A DNA stretch of 64,000 nucleotides. Origin: Monomorium pharaonis (Eukaryota > Arthropoda > Insecta > Hymenoptera > Formicidae). The DNA is taken from contig NC_050470.1 in the NCBI RefSeq assembly GCF_013373865.1, positions 11,206,373 to 11,270,372 on the forward strand. Direction: 5' to 3'. The position numbers and the translations under genes were made by a program. The notes under the pieces are model-generated. The model did not search any database and was not told the origin of the DNA. It saw only the letters and a list, made by a program, of their open reading frames with translations. How positions within the stretch are numbered: position 1 is the first letter of the stretch; every line of letters begins with the position of its first letter. Of the stretch, positions 35,233 through 48,523 are shown piece by piece.

Positions 35233-37355
35233 TTATGCTTGTTTCTTTTTACTTAATTTAGATATCATATATATATAATTAAAACAAAAATTGATTAGTA
35301 TCTTTATAATAAAAAATATACTTAACAATATTATAATAATATTAAAAAATAAAAATGCATAAACGTCGATTAGATTTTGTTCCATCCAGTTCTGAGATCT
35401 ATAAGAGGTGTTGCTAAACTTCCATTTGGATGACGAACAGAGTATTCGATGCTCCAAATAGCTAAATCTAACGGCGGTATTGGACGATCCCGAAATTCGC
35501 TGGATAATTGTTTCATGTTTCTCGTATAACTGCAATAAAATGGTTTACTATTAATAATATAACACAAACTTACACATTTTAACTGAAAAAAGCTATAGAA
35601 AATATAACAAAATATAGAAGATATAGCAAAATATAGAAAAAAAATTTTTTAATTAGTTATTTTAAAAATAATTGTTTTAACAAAAACCTTTAAAACCGAC
35701 CATATACTATATTAGACATTATTTGAAATAATTATAAAATAAGAACTGTTAATTTTGTGTCTAAATAATAATTGTAATATTGAAACATAGAAATTGAAAC
35801 AGAAATTGAGATATAATACCTTTCATTGTAAATTATTTCTTCAATTGCGTGTATTATAGTTTGCATGGACAAAGTTTTAATATCCAAATATATACCAACG
35901 CCTTTAGCTACTAACATTTGTGCATTGAATTTTTGATCCATAAAAAAAAGCATTACGATTGATGGTATACCTTTCCAAATGGCTTCCTGCGTGCTGAGAA
36001 GACCACCGTGTGTCCAAAGTGCTTTTACATTTTTATGAGCTAAACATACGAAGTTATAATAATATTTACCATATATTATACTAAATAAAAATAACAATTT
36101 TAATCAATACTATATAAATGTCATCCTTACAATTAAAAATGTCATTCAATTGATTTCAATTTTATCTTGCTCAATGCTATTTTTAAGATAATGGTACTAC
36201 AGTGACATGTAAAATTGAAATTTTATAGACTTTCTATACCAAAAGAACTGTTTTACTATAATATCAAAAAATTTAGTTAGATAGAGATGTAAAAATAATT
36301 TTGTTAGATTAGCAAAATAGTTATAAAAGAAATTCAAATATGATGAGTAATGCTGCAAAAATTCCGGCATTAGCGATCACCTTAATTTTACATAATTATT
36401 TTAACAATTTAACAAAATTATTTTTATATCTGTACCAAGCTAAATCTTTAAATGTTTGGCAAAATTGTTTTTTTCCATCTAATAGTTAATAAAGAAGGAA
36501 AGTTTAAATTATAAACTTAATTATAAAAATGTTTTATATTAAGATTAAGAATATAAATAAAATAATTAATTAAATAAGCACAAGAAAATATATATTATTT
36601 CTGGTATTTCTTTATATTTTTCTAATAAATCAAAAGACGTACATAAAACTTCATTTTGTGGTATCCATTTCCCAATCATTAAATTGGTCGGTATTTGAAA
36701 CGGCACTTTAATATCTAATTTCCATAGTACTCGTTGCTTCAATTTTGCCAAAGCCAATATAACAACCTTAATCTTGTCTAGCCCGATAAATTTCCATTTT
36801 ACATTTGTTCCTAACAATATTATGATTCTTTGCTTCATCAAGAAACACGCGTATATTCTATGAAATAATGTAAAACATTTTGATACATATTATGTAAAAA
36901 AATATATTTTATTGACAAAAATTGAATAATCATTATAACCAACTCTAAATAACTGATACATTTTCAAAAGGATTATATTTAAGCAGAAAGTAATTAAATG
37001 AAAATTATACAAACTTTTTTAAGTTTTTATAAATTATTGTTAAAAATTAAGTATTATTGTATAAAGAAATGTTTTCGTACTTCTAAACTTAATAATATAT
37101 TATTATATGTATACTTACAGTGTATGTCAAGTTCTGCGCGAGTTTACCTTCGACATTGATATCATGATCAATGCTCACTTCGTGTATATGATGACCTTTA
37201 CGAAACAGTCCTTTAATCAAATTTACCGTCCAGATATGATGACTAGTTGATACTAAAGGCTCTATTAGTAAAATCGATAATGGTTTCGACATTGTCACAA
37301 AACCGATTAATAAACAACAAACAAGATAAAACATCAAAGTGAGAAAATTCGACAT
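35233..37355 (-). pseudogene. UDP-glycosyltransferase B, pseudogene lacking exons 2-3
   Basis: Exon 1 (37355-37129) starts MSNFLTLMFYLVCCLLIGF, a signal peptide, then SILLIEPLVSTSHHIWT, and ends LTYT at GTAAGT. Exon 4 (36857-36643) has IRVFLDEAKN and LGTNVKWKFIGLDKIK. Exon 5 (36039-35820) carries the UGT signature (ALWTHGGLLSTQEAIWKG and later DQKFNAQ). Exon 6 (35529-35233) has NMKQLSSEFRDRP, then WMEQNLIDVYAFLFFN, a transmembrane segment and a lysine-rich KKKQ tail typical of ER retention. Splice sites and phases agree within exons 4-6. Only about 270 bp separate exon 1 from exon 4, so the exons matching UGT A exons 2 and 3 are deleted. Exon 4 has a small deletion near 36830, and exon 6 has two extra bases near 35401. 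Confidence 0.85.
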
Positions 37356-37644
37356 TGTTGTAACAAATAAACAAGAATCTTCTGTCCTTTCACTCACGTC
37401 CCAAGAGACCGAATGTTTTACACAGTTTGTCTCACATCCGTTCACAATCAGTTCTTATATTTGAAACCGTAGTCTTAAGTAACTTTTATGTTTTTATAAC
37501 CAATCACAGGCCAGTATTCATTCTTATTTTAAAACGTTGCGCATGTCGAGGCATGGCAACGCGAACAAACCACCAGAGTTGCAGCAACGGTCGTAAGAAA
37601 GAAATTAACCAATTAATATAACAGTTAAAAACAACGCAATGAAC

Positions 37645-38142
37645 TGTAAAGCTTATTTTGTTGAATTTTATAAGCTCCCCGGAAGCTCTAAAATATAAAT
37701 TTCCTGGGAGCTTGTTTTGTCGAATTTTATAAACACCTCGAAAGCTCAAAAATATGAACTCCCTGAGAGCAAATTCTGTAAGTTCCTTGGGAGCTCAGCA
37801 ATATTAACTCCTTGGGAGTTTGTTTTGTCAAATTTTGTAAGCTCTTCGGAAGCCTCGCAAAATGAACTCCCTGGGAGCTTATTTTGTTGAATTTTATTAG
37901 CTTTCCGGAAGCTCAAAAATATGAACTTTCTGAGAGCTTGTTTTGTGGAATTTTGTAAGCTCCTCGGGAGCTCAGCAAAATGAACATCCTGGGAGCTTGT
38001 TTTGTCGAATTTTGTTAGCTCCAACGAGAGCTCGGCAAAATAAACTCCCTGGGAGCTTGTTTTGTCGAATTTTGTTAGCTCCAACGAGAGCTCAGCAAAA
38101 TAAACTCCCTGGGAGCTTAATCGGAGCTTTGTGCTGTGTGGG
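37645..38142. repeat. 60-bp tandem repeat ending in a CCC-type terminus
   Basis: About eight units of 60 bp (for example GGGAGCTTGTTTTGTCGAAT starting at 37991 and 38051), decreasing in similarity leftward. Units contain GAGCTC-type dyads. As 60 is a multiple of three, both strands stay open: a 20-residue repeat (ELTKFDKTSSQGVYFAELSL) reads on the minus strand to 37746. The right edge GGAGCTTTGTGCTGTGTGGG is the inverse of CCCACACAGCAC, matching termini of the CCC...GGG family. No left terminus is visible. Confidence 0.8.
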
Positions 38143-38605
38143 TAAATAAAGACAAACATATATTTATTTAATAGGTAAGTTTACCAAGAAGTTGGAACAA
38201 CCAACCCTTAGACCCTCTTTGTCGGATCGCGACGCTAGCGCTCACACTCGTTCCGGATATATTATAGTTCCTGTGTAAGGGCCTAAACACAATTCCAGGC
38301 AACAGGCAATAAGAACAGAAATAATGAAAGAGAGAAAGAGAGAAAGGATCTTCTTCTCTCTTTCTCTCTTACTGTATTTGTTACGTATTGTTTACGTAAC
38401 TGTTAAAACTTACATAAATCTTTTTCATAGAGACAGTACACAAGCAATTGAAATTATTATAAATTGCATGGATAAATTTTAAGTTAATGTTATTATCCAA
38501 ATTTAATCATATCTAATAAAATTTTAAAATATAGAAGTAACAATTATTAATTGTGCAAAAAGAATTATAATTTTGTAGAAATATGATATACAGGGTAAAT
38601 TTTAA
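38143..38605. other. Noncoding, no gene seen
   Basis: Contains a GAAAGAGAGAAAG...CTCTTTCTCTC purine/pyrimidine dyad near 38325-38370. Nothing else is recognised. Confidence 0.5.
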
Positions 38606-38709
38606 TGGCTGTTCCAACTTTTTACCATGAGAGATGGGATTACCGACTGCAATCTTATAAGAATGCAGTCGGTAATCCCATCTCTCATGGTAAAAAGTTG
38701 GGACAGCCA
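38606..38709. mobile_element. 104-bp palindromic MITE, TTAA duplication
   Basis: TGGCTGTTCCAACTTTTTAC pairs with GTAAAAAGTTGGGACAGCCA, and nearly the whole element is a hairpin. TTAA lies on both sides (38602-38605 and 38710-38713), as in piggyBac or Kolobok insertions. Confidence 0.75.
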
Positions 38710-38924
38710 TTAAATATATATTGAAAATTTTTGACGGTTTTTAATATCTTTCGTTGGTACAATATCAATATAAAATAAAAAATAAAGAAATGTAATTTTC
38801 ACAATACTAATTATTAACAAAGTCAACGGTGTAATTTGAAAGTCGCCAGTGATGATTTGCAATAAATGAGACTAATTTCTTCTTCAAGTTGACACAATAA
38901 CTGGCAAATTTTTATTAGATAATT

Positions 38925-38985
38925 ACAAATACGACGTTTCGGCCTTTGCTTTGGGCCCTTATCAAGTACAATCACACATAAATTT
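38925..38985 (-). ncRNA. Hammerhead-ribozyme-like motif, left PLE end
   Basis: The minus strand has TTGATAAG, then GGCC-loop-GGCC (stem II), then GAAACGTC, with GTAC before and GTAT after that could close stem I. The core differs from CUGAUGA at positions equivalent to C3 and G8, both changed so as to keep a pair (U-A). The ACGU helix III is minimal, as in PLE hammerheads thought to act as dimers. Confidence 0.45.
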
Positions 38986-40709
38986 GTGACTTGTGTCAGC
39001 GAATTAAGATTGTAGCTGTGAATTGTAAAAACGAGTGATGTATAAAAACTTTTTTTTGTACCGCATCTTAATTAAATTAAACATATACTAATAAAAAAAG
39101 ACGACCAAAAAACTTACTTGTGTTTGCATTAAACATTCGTGTCAATTAATAAAATACAGTTAGTGAAATCCTTGCGTGTGTATATTATAGAGATAATTAC
39201 ATGAATATTAAAATTGGTAATATAAGTCTTTACTGGTGAGCAGTAACCGTCAGACTGAATTGGTATACAAAAACAAAAATATCGAGGCGCAAGCAAAGGC
39301 AAACATTCATGTATGTCTAATGACTCTGTTGTAAATTGGATTAAGGTTTTCAGTGTCTTTCTGCAAATTTAAAGTATTGGTCGTCTTTTTTATGAGAAAC
39401 ATTTCTGCGATTTCTCTTTTCCGAGTATGTTTTTCGTTATGTAGTAATGTAGGTGTCGACCAATTAAAGTCATGATCTTTGGAACATCGATGTAGGCTTA
39501 CAACGGACTGACTACTTTCATGTTTTTTAATGTTGTTCATATGTTCATTAATGCGTTTTCCTAAATGACGTTTAGTTTGTCTGATATACAACGCCGAACA
39601 ATCTTTACAATTAATGCGATACGTTTGTTTTCTTTAAATGTTCAATTCTATCTTTTCCGCGTCTATTTATTTCGTTAAGTTTTTTTGGAACTGTATATAC
39701 AGTATTTAAACCTAACTTATTTAAAAAGTGGCTGATACTGTCACTGTTTCCCTTGACATATGGTAGTATTATGCATTTTTTGAAGTCAAATTTTGTTCTC
39801 GAAACGTTAGGCAACTCTTTCTCCCGCTGTTTTAAAAATTTTTTAACATGACGGTCTATTAAGTCCAAGGGGAAGCAATTGTTTAATAGGATCTCTTTGA
39901 CTTTTTTAATGTTCGCTTCATGAAATCTATCGTCGGACAACAATATCGCGTGATCGACTAAACTGATAATAGTATTAATTTTGTACTTTGCAGGATGACT
40001 GGAATAGAAATTTACATAAGTCCGGAGAATGTCGGTTTATTAAACCAATTTGTGAGTAATTTATTATTATCTTTTATAATAGTCATATTTAAAAAAACAA
40101 ATTGAACCAGATGATTCTCGTTCACATGTAAATTTTAGTCTCGGGTGGTAGTTATTAAAGATGTCAAGAACTTGGTTTATGACAGTAAAAATATCATCCA
40201 CATATCTGACATACATTGACACATCTGGTCGACATCTACATTACTAGATAACGAAAAATATACTCGAAAAAGAGAAATTGCAGAAATGTTTCTCATAAAA
40301 AAGACGACCAATACTTTAAATTTGCAAAAAGACACTGAAAACCTTAATCCAATTTACAACAGAGTCATTAGACATACATGAATTTGCCTTTGCTTACGCT
40401 TCGATATTTTTGTTTTTGTATACCAATTCAGTCTGACGGTTACTGCTCACCAGTAAAGACTTATATTACCAATTTTAATATTCATGTAATTATCTCTATA
40501 ATATACACACGCAAGGATTTCACTAACTGTATTTTATTAATTGACACGAATGTTTAATGCAAAGACAAGTAAGTTTTTTGGTCGTCTTTTTTTATTAGTA
40601 TATGTTTAATTTAATTAAGATGCGGTACAAAAAAAAAGTTTTTATACATTACTCGTTTTTACAATTCACAGCTACAATCATGATTCGCTGACACGAGTCA
40701 CAAATTTAT

Positions 40710-40765
40710 GTGTGATTGTACTTGATAAGGGCCCAAAGCAAGAGCCGAAACGTCGTATTTGTAAT
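40710..40765 (+). ncRNA. Hammerhead-ribozyme-like motif, right PLE end
   Basis: Inverted copy of the left motif: TTGATAA at 40722-40728 and GAAACGTC at 40747-40754. Stem II is slightly decayed (GGGCCC...AGAGCC). Confidence 0.4.
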
Positions 40766-40815
40766 TATCTAATAAAATTTGCCAGTTGTATCAACTTGAA
40801 GAAAAAATTAGACTA

Positions 40816-42341
40816 ATATTTATTAAGTATTTAATAAAATCTGAATTTTCTGTGATTCACAGTTCATATAACACATAAAACATAATTAACATAAATTATA
40901 TTATATAATGCAGATTATTTATATCTTACGTTACGTATAAACACTTAATCCTGATTTTTATTAATATATAATAACTGTATCTTCTTATGTATCTAATATG
41001 TGTGCTATGTATAATCTATGTGTGCTAATTTTAAATAAAAAATTTTAGTTAAAAATTTTATTAAATTTTTTTCTAATTTTTAGGACTAGTAATCTATGTT
41101 GGTCATGTTGGTCATATGTTGTTCAGAAACAAAAGTCATAACCAAATTTTATTCCGAACTTTTATTCCAAATTTTATTCCAATATGCGTGAAACTTTTGC
41201 TTGCAACAGTAAGTAAACATAAAAGCTAAACAATTATTTTTTTACAAAACAATTATAATTAATTATTTACATTTCTAGAAACTATTTTACAAGTGTTTAG
41301 CATTTTTGAATATTAGATTTTAATTTCATTTACATTTCTTTCGCTAGAAAAGTTGGTAAGAAAGTAATTACAAAATATTTACAGTAAAAAAAGAAAAACA
41401 AAAATATACCGTCGCTTGTATTTTAAATCATATGTACATTAATGCATATTAATATCAATTACCTTTTTTATAGTCAGTGTATTTTTTTTTTGTAATTTTT
41501 TTAAGATTGCTTTTTTCACTTATTTTTTATTTTTATAGCCAATGTAGTTTTTATTCTTTGTAGTTTCTTCAAGATTGCTTTTTCACTTGTTTTTTATTTA
41601 CCAAATTATTTAAAACGATAAATAGAATATTTGCGAAGAATTTCTTTCAGTTATTTTTGTTTTTTCTAATGTAGTCTTGCATTTTTCAAATGGATAGTAA
41701 ATTCTTGAAAAAAAAAATGCTTCGAGTTTAATATTTTCACAAAACAAGATCTAAACAGAAATATACAAAATTATAGTATACATAAAAGAATCGCTCAATT
41801 TCCTACTCCCTTTTATAAATTCCGAGCAAAAATTCCGAATGCAACTTCATCCGGATAATGTTTCCTTTATAAGGTATACAAATATGTGCCGAGCGCATTC
41901 GGGTCCGACTCAGGAATAATGAGAACACGTTAGCCAGGTGGGAGCCGTGGGCCTCTGAATTAGACCTTGGCCCTCCCACATCTACTTATAACCCTCGTGA
42001 GACCCCAAGATCCTCCGTTAGCTGCGGCACGCGTATAATTGGGCCCGAACTCGTTCAATCTGATTATTTCAATCTTGCGGTCTTAATGGGGCCCGCAGGG
42101 CGCCAAAACAATTTAGATAAGACTCGTTAAAGTGCGCGTAACAGATGCCGTGCGTTCTCAAAGCGGCAGCGATCGCGACCTTTAGGGCCGATCGACTGTT
42201 TACATCATTTTGGTTTTCGTAATTAAGCAAAGTTATGATAACACGTTGATAAAATAAAAACCAAAAATAACGAATTGAACCAACACCATTCTTATAAATG
42301 TGGGTAAGAATATTATTATATAATTTTAAATGATCTTTGCA
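40816..42341. other. Intergenic; GC-balanced island at 41870-42230
   Basis: AT-rich up to about 41860. Then a GC-balanced stretch with GTGGGAGCCGTGGGCCTC and GATCGCGACCTTTAGGGCC has no open frame of note. It could be a conserved regulatory element or a noncoding exon. Confidence 0.3.
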
Positions 42342-42584
42342 TCCAGGTAGTAAGAGTAGACATGTACAACTGTACCGTGAATAATGTTTGACAATTAGTG
42401 AATTAAATGAAGATGCTCTCTATTTTTTGCTACATTTGTGTTCTACAAAATGCAAGAATTAAATAATTTTGTAGAATACGAATGTAGAGAAAAATAGAGA
42501 GCGTCTTCATTTAATTCACGATGCATGAAGAATTATTAAACTATTATTTGCATACAGTTGTACTTTATACTTGAGCTACCTGGG
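42342..42584. mobile_element. CCC...GGG type element with inner hairpin
   Basis: Right end AGCTACCTGGG and left TCCAGGTAG (first C mutated) start inverted arms that share ACAACTGTA. Inside, 42399-42519 is a near-perfect hairpin (GTGAATTAAATGAAGATGCT and inverse). No duplication is visible because the left end has decayed. Confidence 0.5.
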
Positions 42585-43130
42585 TTCATGTTATAAGATA
42601 AACATTGTTTACTTTGTAAACTGTTTTTCTAAGATAAAATCAAAAACTAAAATTACACTGGTAAATTACATTTGTTAAAATTGTAAAAGAATTTATTAAA
42701 CATATCGAACAGACTACATTGAAAAATGAGTTATATTTATTATTACAATTGCATAGTAAAATAACTATAGTCAGTAATAACATTTTTATAGTAATTATTA
42801 CTATAATACTAGTAACAATAACTACATCGTATATTTTACATTTTTTAAAGCTGTGTAATTTATAGTACAATTTTTTTCAATAATTATTATTATTAAAATT
42901 ATTGTAATAGTTATTATGAAAATAACATTTCTGATTATAATTATTTTACTATGTAATTATTATATTCGTAAATATCATAGATTTTTCTACATCAGCGTGC
43001 AATTTTCTCTTCTTTTACTGATTAAAACAATTAAAAAAAACAAATTAAATCAATTGATTTATGGAAACATCAATAATTATTTTATCAAAAATTAAAAATA
43101 TCAAAGAAAACCATTGTTCGGTGCACTGAT
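42585..43130. other. AT-rich noncoding, no gene seen
   Basis: TAATTATTA-type low complexity. Chance open frames only. Confidence 0.6.
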
Positions 43131-43740
43131 GTGCTTCATCAAGCAAAATAGTCATTACTCTTAGATTCTTATCTGCTGGAGGGACAAAGGCTAACATGAC
43201 CACGCCGACAGAAATTATGTTTTTAAGTTACCGGTGCAAACCCGTCATCGATCGCGGAAATTCCTCGGCAAATACCTACTCTTTCATTTCGAGCAGTAGC
43301 CGGTCCGCCGAAGACGAACAATGTTTAATGGGAGTTAAGAGAGAAAGCGAGAGAAGCAAGAGAGAGGGCGAGAACCCTCCCCCCCAAAAAGGAAGGCAGA
43401 AATGAGAAGAAATAAGTGGCAGGTGCTCGTGGTAAGCACGGCATACCATGCGGCGGCCTACCACCCGGAACTTCGTCGGCTGAGATGCTTGCCACCCGCG
43501 TGCTTTCGGCCTTCACGAAACACCTTTTTCTCGGGGTTTCCTGTTACGATGACATAGAGATTCCATCGTTGAATCATCTAAATTCGAACGCACCAAAAAA
43601 AAAAAGAAACGAGAGAAAGAAGAGCTCCGCTATTGGATCTACGATCCATGCTTTTAAATTCCATGCTTTGGCGTATCCTGGGATTTTAAAAGTTGTTTCA
43701 TTGTTGGGATATAATACCGATTTCGAATAAAAATTTATTT
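43131..43740. other. GC-balanced island, nature unknown
   Basis: Contains a purine-rich tract (43330-43375) and open frames on both strands without recognisable homology, start context or splice sites. It may be regulatory or an untranslated exon. Confidence 0.3.
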
Positions 43741-45600
43741 AAGAAAAAATTTTTACCATGATATTAATAAAGACAAACCAATTTTGAAAATACGCTCAAT
43801 TTTGGATATAACGTAGACTGAAATATATATATATTTAAGATAAATATGAAGTTCCTTGCTTTAAATTCAAGTGTGTAAAAGATACTTCATTTACAAGTGT
43901 GATTTAGTTTTTTATGTTACAGAATATCACATTAAACTATACATGTTTAAATGTATAAATTTATTTTTTATACAATGTGTTCTTACAATCTAAGGAAAAA
44001 AAATCAAAATATCAATCGACATCATATAAATTAAATTTACATTATTTTTGTCGTGATTCAAATTTTGATTCTCAAGTAGAACAAAAGAATTATGACAACA
44101 TCAAAACAGTATTAAAATGGCTTTAAAACGTTTATTTTAAGTCACTTTTTAATCAGTCGAAACGTATTTTAATGTCGTTTTAATTTTACCGTAATTGATT
44201 ATGCTGCTTAGATTTTATTATCAGACAACTTAAACTTCCGCAGACAAAGCATAAGTTAATATTGATCTGACAATGTTTTTTCTTATTTTGTTGATTCTAA
44301 TTCAAATTCATACATGTATAAATTTAAAAAAATTAATAAAAAGAGAATATGTAAAAACACAATTGATTAAGGACAAGCCTTAGTTGATTAATTGATAATC
44401 AATAATATAATAATAATAATACGAAGTTGCTTTCTCTTTCAAATATTGTAAAAAATTTTGTCGTAAAAATATGACTTCTTTTCCTTGTATCTTTTTGATT
44501 TTTAAAGTGTTCTAGACTGCCTGCTAATCATTATAAAAATGTAGAATAGGTTGAATAGTTTAAAAATTGGATAAAACTAATTAAAAATTAAATAATAAAT
44601 TTAAAAAATTAATTTTTAACGTATTGTTAGTGTTAGTTAATTTTTAATAAATTAATTTTTTTTTATTTATTTGATTAATTTTTATTATTAGTTATTAGTT
44701 ATTTTATAGTTATATGATTTGTTATTGTTAAAAAACCATTTTTTTAACTTATAAACTTTTTTTCCTAATTAAAATATTTACCTAAGAATGAAATTTTTAC
44801 CTGGATCAAAAAGCATCCAAATTTTATACAATTTGACATTATTTAATATTTTTTTACTTTGCTGTTCTCTTTAAATTATATAAATTATAAACTTTTTGCT
44901 TAGATTTGCAGTGTGTTATTAACTTCATTAGAAATTCTGAGATAACACATAAATTTATAATTATATTTATTTCTTATTACGTACATTACTTATAAAAGTT
45001 TAACAATGTCGCATGTTTAAAGCCTAATTTCAAGGTTTTTACATATACAATTGCTCATTAACGTTGTTTCACTGTTTACTATTATTCACAGCATTATGCA
45101 CAATGTCTTCTGCTTAATTTAGAAGATAATGACGATACAATTATGCGACGGAAATGATGGCGATGTAAAGAGACAAAGGCATTGCAATTAGTGACTGTCG
45201 CTTAAGCGCAAAAGCCAATCGGATAATTAAGCTCTTTCGTTAATTCATGAATCTGCAACGTAATTGAATGATTCTGCAACAGATACCTTTTGTAGTTTTA
45301 TAATAATACGACCTTGTATCTTAATCAATAATAATTAACATGTATGAGGATAAATAAACTTGTAAATAACGCATATTGTTAAAACAATATCACATGATGG
45401 GAATACCACGAAAAAAGTAAACAATAGTCTTCATGGGATAATGTAAATTATTTTTTTAGTCATAAGTAACATGTCAAAAATTTTCCCAGATTACACGGTT
45501 TGTTGAGTTGATTAGCAGCGAGATACGGATATCACGATAAATTGATCGGAGTCACAAAAATTTTGCTTACGTATGTGCAAGTTCGAACATGAAAATACAA
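43741..45600. other. AT-rich intergenic, no gene seen
   Basis: No coding, RNA or repeat structure could be supported. Confidence 0.6.
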
Positions 45601-46860
45601 GTCTCCAATGTTGCGACAAACTTTCATTGTGTTAGTCAACCAGAGGAACCAACGAAGAATAAAAATTCCAAGGGGACTGTGCGTTCAGTATTCAAACGCA
45701 TTGTCGTCCTTTGGCAGTCAGCTCCCAGAGAGAGAAAAAAAAAGGACCGGCTAGGACGTTCGCCCTAGTAGCAAGCCTGTAACCTGTTACTGTGCGCGCG
45801 ACCGTTATATGAATTTTCTCCTGCCTTTTCTTAAGAATTCCACTGCTCCGCATAAAGCACTTCGTAGTCTCGTCGGGTTTCGCCGAGAAGGCAAGAAAAA
45901 TTCCATTGTCGGGACTGCGAATAAACTGAGGACGCAGTTTGTTGCCAAGCGCAACACGACAAAGATATCGCGATTGCATTTACGACCATTAACATTCCCG
46001 TAACAAATTGTTTTGTGTTTTATTTTTCCTTCATCACGAAAACACAAGGAGCCCATCTTTGATAAACATCGGATTTGAATTTAAATTTTGGTAACCATGG
46101 TATGTAATTCCCCGTTGAATACTAACGATCCGCGTTTCCTAAAATCTTTTTCCGGGAATTACTACCGAAAGTCTTTTTCCGGCGGAGATGTTAATCTAGA
46201 AATGACAGACTCCTCCGGAGACAACGTTCCCGATGAACTTGTTACTTTCCTTCTTTGAAAATGAGATAGGGTATTCAACTGTGCAGAGCTACCTCCGACC
46301 AGCGACAAGTTTCGTGTCTGCATCGATCTTAATCTTAATACGATCTTCTGTAAGCCACAAAACGACATTTAAATCGACATCATGTGTCGAGTTTCTGGGA
46401 GAAGAACAGATCTGATTAAAAAGAAATAGTATTCAATAGATATCACAATTATAACTGCCGTATAACATAAATGTAAGGCGTGTATATTTACATATATCCT
46501 GTATCGGTGATTGCTTGATATTACTTGTTTTACGATTATCATTACTGTACGACAGGATTATGAAAGAAACGTGGTTTGACGATATTCAATGGGTTACGGA
46601 AGGATACTCTTTATGGATTCCAATCTCGTTGTTCGTTCACGGCACAAGGCACATCAAAAGGGTTGAGGGAACGAGAATGGGGACTGGGATCAGAATGGAA
46701 ATGGAATCCGAAGTCCCCTCTTTTTCTTCCTCCCCCCCCCCCCCTCCCGCCGTACCTGTACGTCCGGTACGTTCATTCACTGATCTGTCCATTCATTCTC
46801 GGCATCTCTACACCCAACATTGTTGCGTCTAAACACGTACCCATTCAAGCCATTCAAAGC
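45601..46860. other. GC-moderate region with unassigned open frames
   Basis: Minus-strand frames at 45692-45979 and 46162-46368 and plus-strand frames at 46515-46944 overlap one another and look like shadows. A poly-C tract lies at 46731-46743. Nothing was recognised. Confidence 0.3.
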
Positions 46861-47198
46861 AGCCCTCTATCAAGATATTATAATAAGATAATTTTTGTAC
46901 GTACACCTAAAATGTACCTAAAAACATTTTTCAGTATTTTCTAAAAATATATGTAAAGAAACAATAAGAATTTAATCTGGATTCGTATGTATCACACATG
47001 CCTGCACTTTATTATATTGTGTAGCTAACAATTACTTTATAAAAATTCATATACAGCTGGACTGTCGACAGATACAATATTTCTATGAAAAATATATTTC
47101 TCAAAAACGTTCGCGCATCAGTAAACCTTATTTTAAGTGGATAATCTTGTTTTCCAAATCATTTCACGAACAATATAACGCTTGTGGCAATCTGTGTT

Positions 47199-47256
<58 letters not shown>

Positions 47257-48523
47257 TATAAATTAAAAATAAACATAGTTTTTATTTCATTGAAAATTAA
47301 AAGAAGCTTATTAATGCATTTATTTTTATATAATCAATTTTAATAATGTTCGTTTTTTGCGCACTTTTCTCCAAAAATCAGGATATCGATCTTAACACTT
47401 TTTTCAAATTATAAATGATGTCATATGACAATAGTTAAGGCGTAAAAAATTAAAATATTAAATAGAAATATTAAATATGAGCAAACAATATTGCTTATAC
47501 AACTGCTTAAACAATAATAATTTTAATCAATTTAATTAGAAAATAATGAGAATTATGGGTTGAGCATTATAATCTTGTATGAATGTGCAAAATTCTTGAA
47601 ACAAAACTGATTATAGATTGCGATTGCGAATTGTGGTGTACATTATTCATTATAATTATCTGCATGTAATTTCCATGATCATCTCATGCTTCACTGAATC
47701 CGACGAATATGCCGCACATAATTAGACAGAAGATTTTTTTTCTTTGAAAATAATATGAATAAAAGTTATTCATTTTTTGTGTGTTAAATTGTATTTTAAT
47801 TTAAAATGTATGTGTACTATTTATATTTGTTATTATTTTCGATTAAAACTATGAAAAATTTGTATGTATTTCTTCATATCATTAACCGCATATTTGAATT
47901 ATATTAATGAAAGAAAAAACTCTAAATTAAACAAAAAGCTCTCTTTTTTAACTAAATAATTATGTTAACTAAATAAGTGTAGTATCATTATCATAATATT
48001 CTTACTGATCAATAAAAAGGAATTATTTGATCAATCAGAAATTCTGCATATTTAACAGAAAAAGTTGTTCGATCAATAAGAAATTCTAACATATTTAATA
48101 AGTAAAAAATTAGTAGTAATTATCTGGTAATTGTTACAAAATTTCTGATTTGTCGGTTGAACAGACATACTAATTGAATGTATCAAATTTCTTATTACTA
48201 CTACAACTTTTTTCAGTGTGCCTGTTCTGTATAATTAAATAAATTTTGCACTGTAATAAAACTTTACATAAATTATTTTGAATACTTAACTGTTAAAGCC
48301 CAAATTTTTCTATTCAAAAGATTTTAATACAATGAGCATCAGATCGATTATTGGGGTCGCTGATTACAATTCCAAATCAGAATTTTAAAATTCAAGATAA
48401 TCAATCCAATATATAAGTAGATCAAATTTTTGAAAAAATAGGCCGCTACATTGAATTTTAAAAATCCGATAACAAATTCGTAATCAACGACCCCTTTCAT
48501 ACAAATCGGAATTTAAAAAAAAA
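46861..48523. other. AT-rich intergenic with GA microsatellite
   Basis: (GA)27 at 47201-47254. Just before the next element, 48353-48497 has inverted GGGGTCGCTGATTAC / GTAATCAACGACCCC, a small foldback. No gene is seen. Confidence 0.55.

Larger units (their letters stand above)
38870..40815 (-). mobile_element. Penelope-like element, 5'-truncated, with inverted ends
   Basis: On the minus strand, from 40226 downward: a reverse transcriptase remnant with catalytic YVDD (YVRYVDDIF; 40204-40193), a linker, and a GIY-YIG endonuclease (CSALYIRQTKRHLGKRINEH) ending at 39307. Stops and frameshifts occur, for example near 40020 and 39625. The 3' portion with its tail (38870-39461) is repeated inverted at 40227-40815 on the plus strand, including coding sequence from KYTRKREIAEMFLIKK to the stop. 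Inverted pseudo-LTRs are known in PLEs. PLEs combine reverse transcription with GIY-YIG cleavage. The N-terminal part is missing, so it is inactive. Confidence 0.8.

Noticed and set aside
37645..38142. CRISPR-like array
   Set aside because: Regular 60-bp period, but there are no distinct spacers: whole units are homologous and diverge gradually. Eukaryotic minisatellite.
40240..40380. Separate small gene on the plus strand
   Set aside because: It is the inverted copy of the PLE endonuclease C-terminus, not an independent gene.
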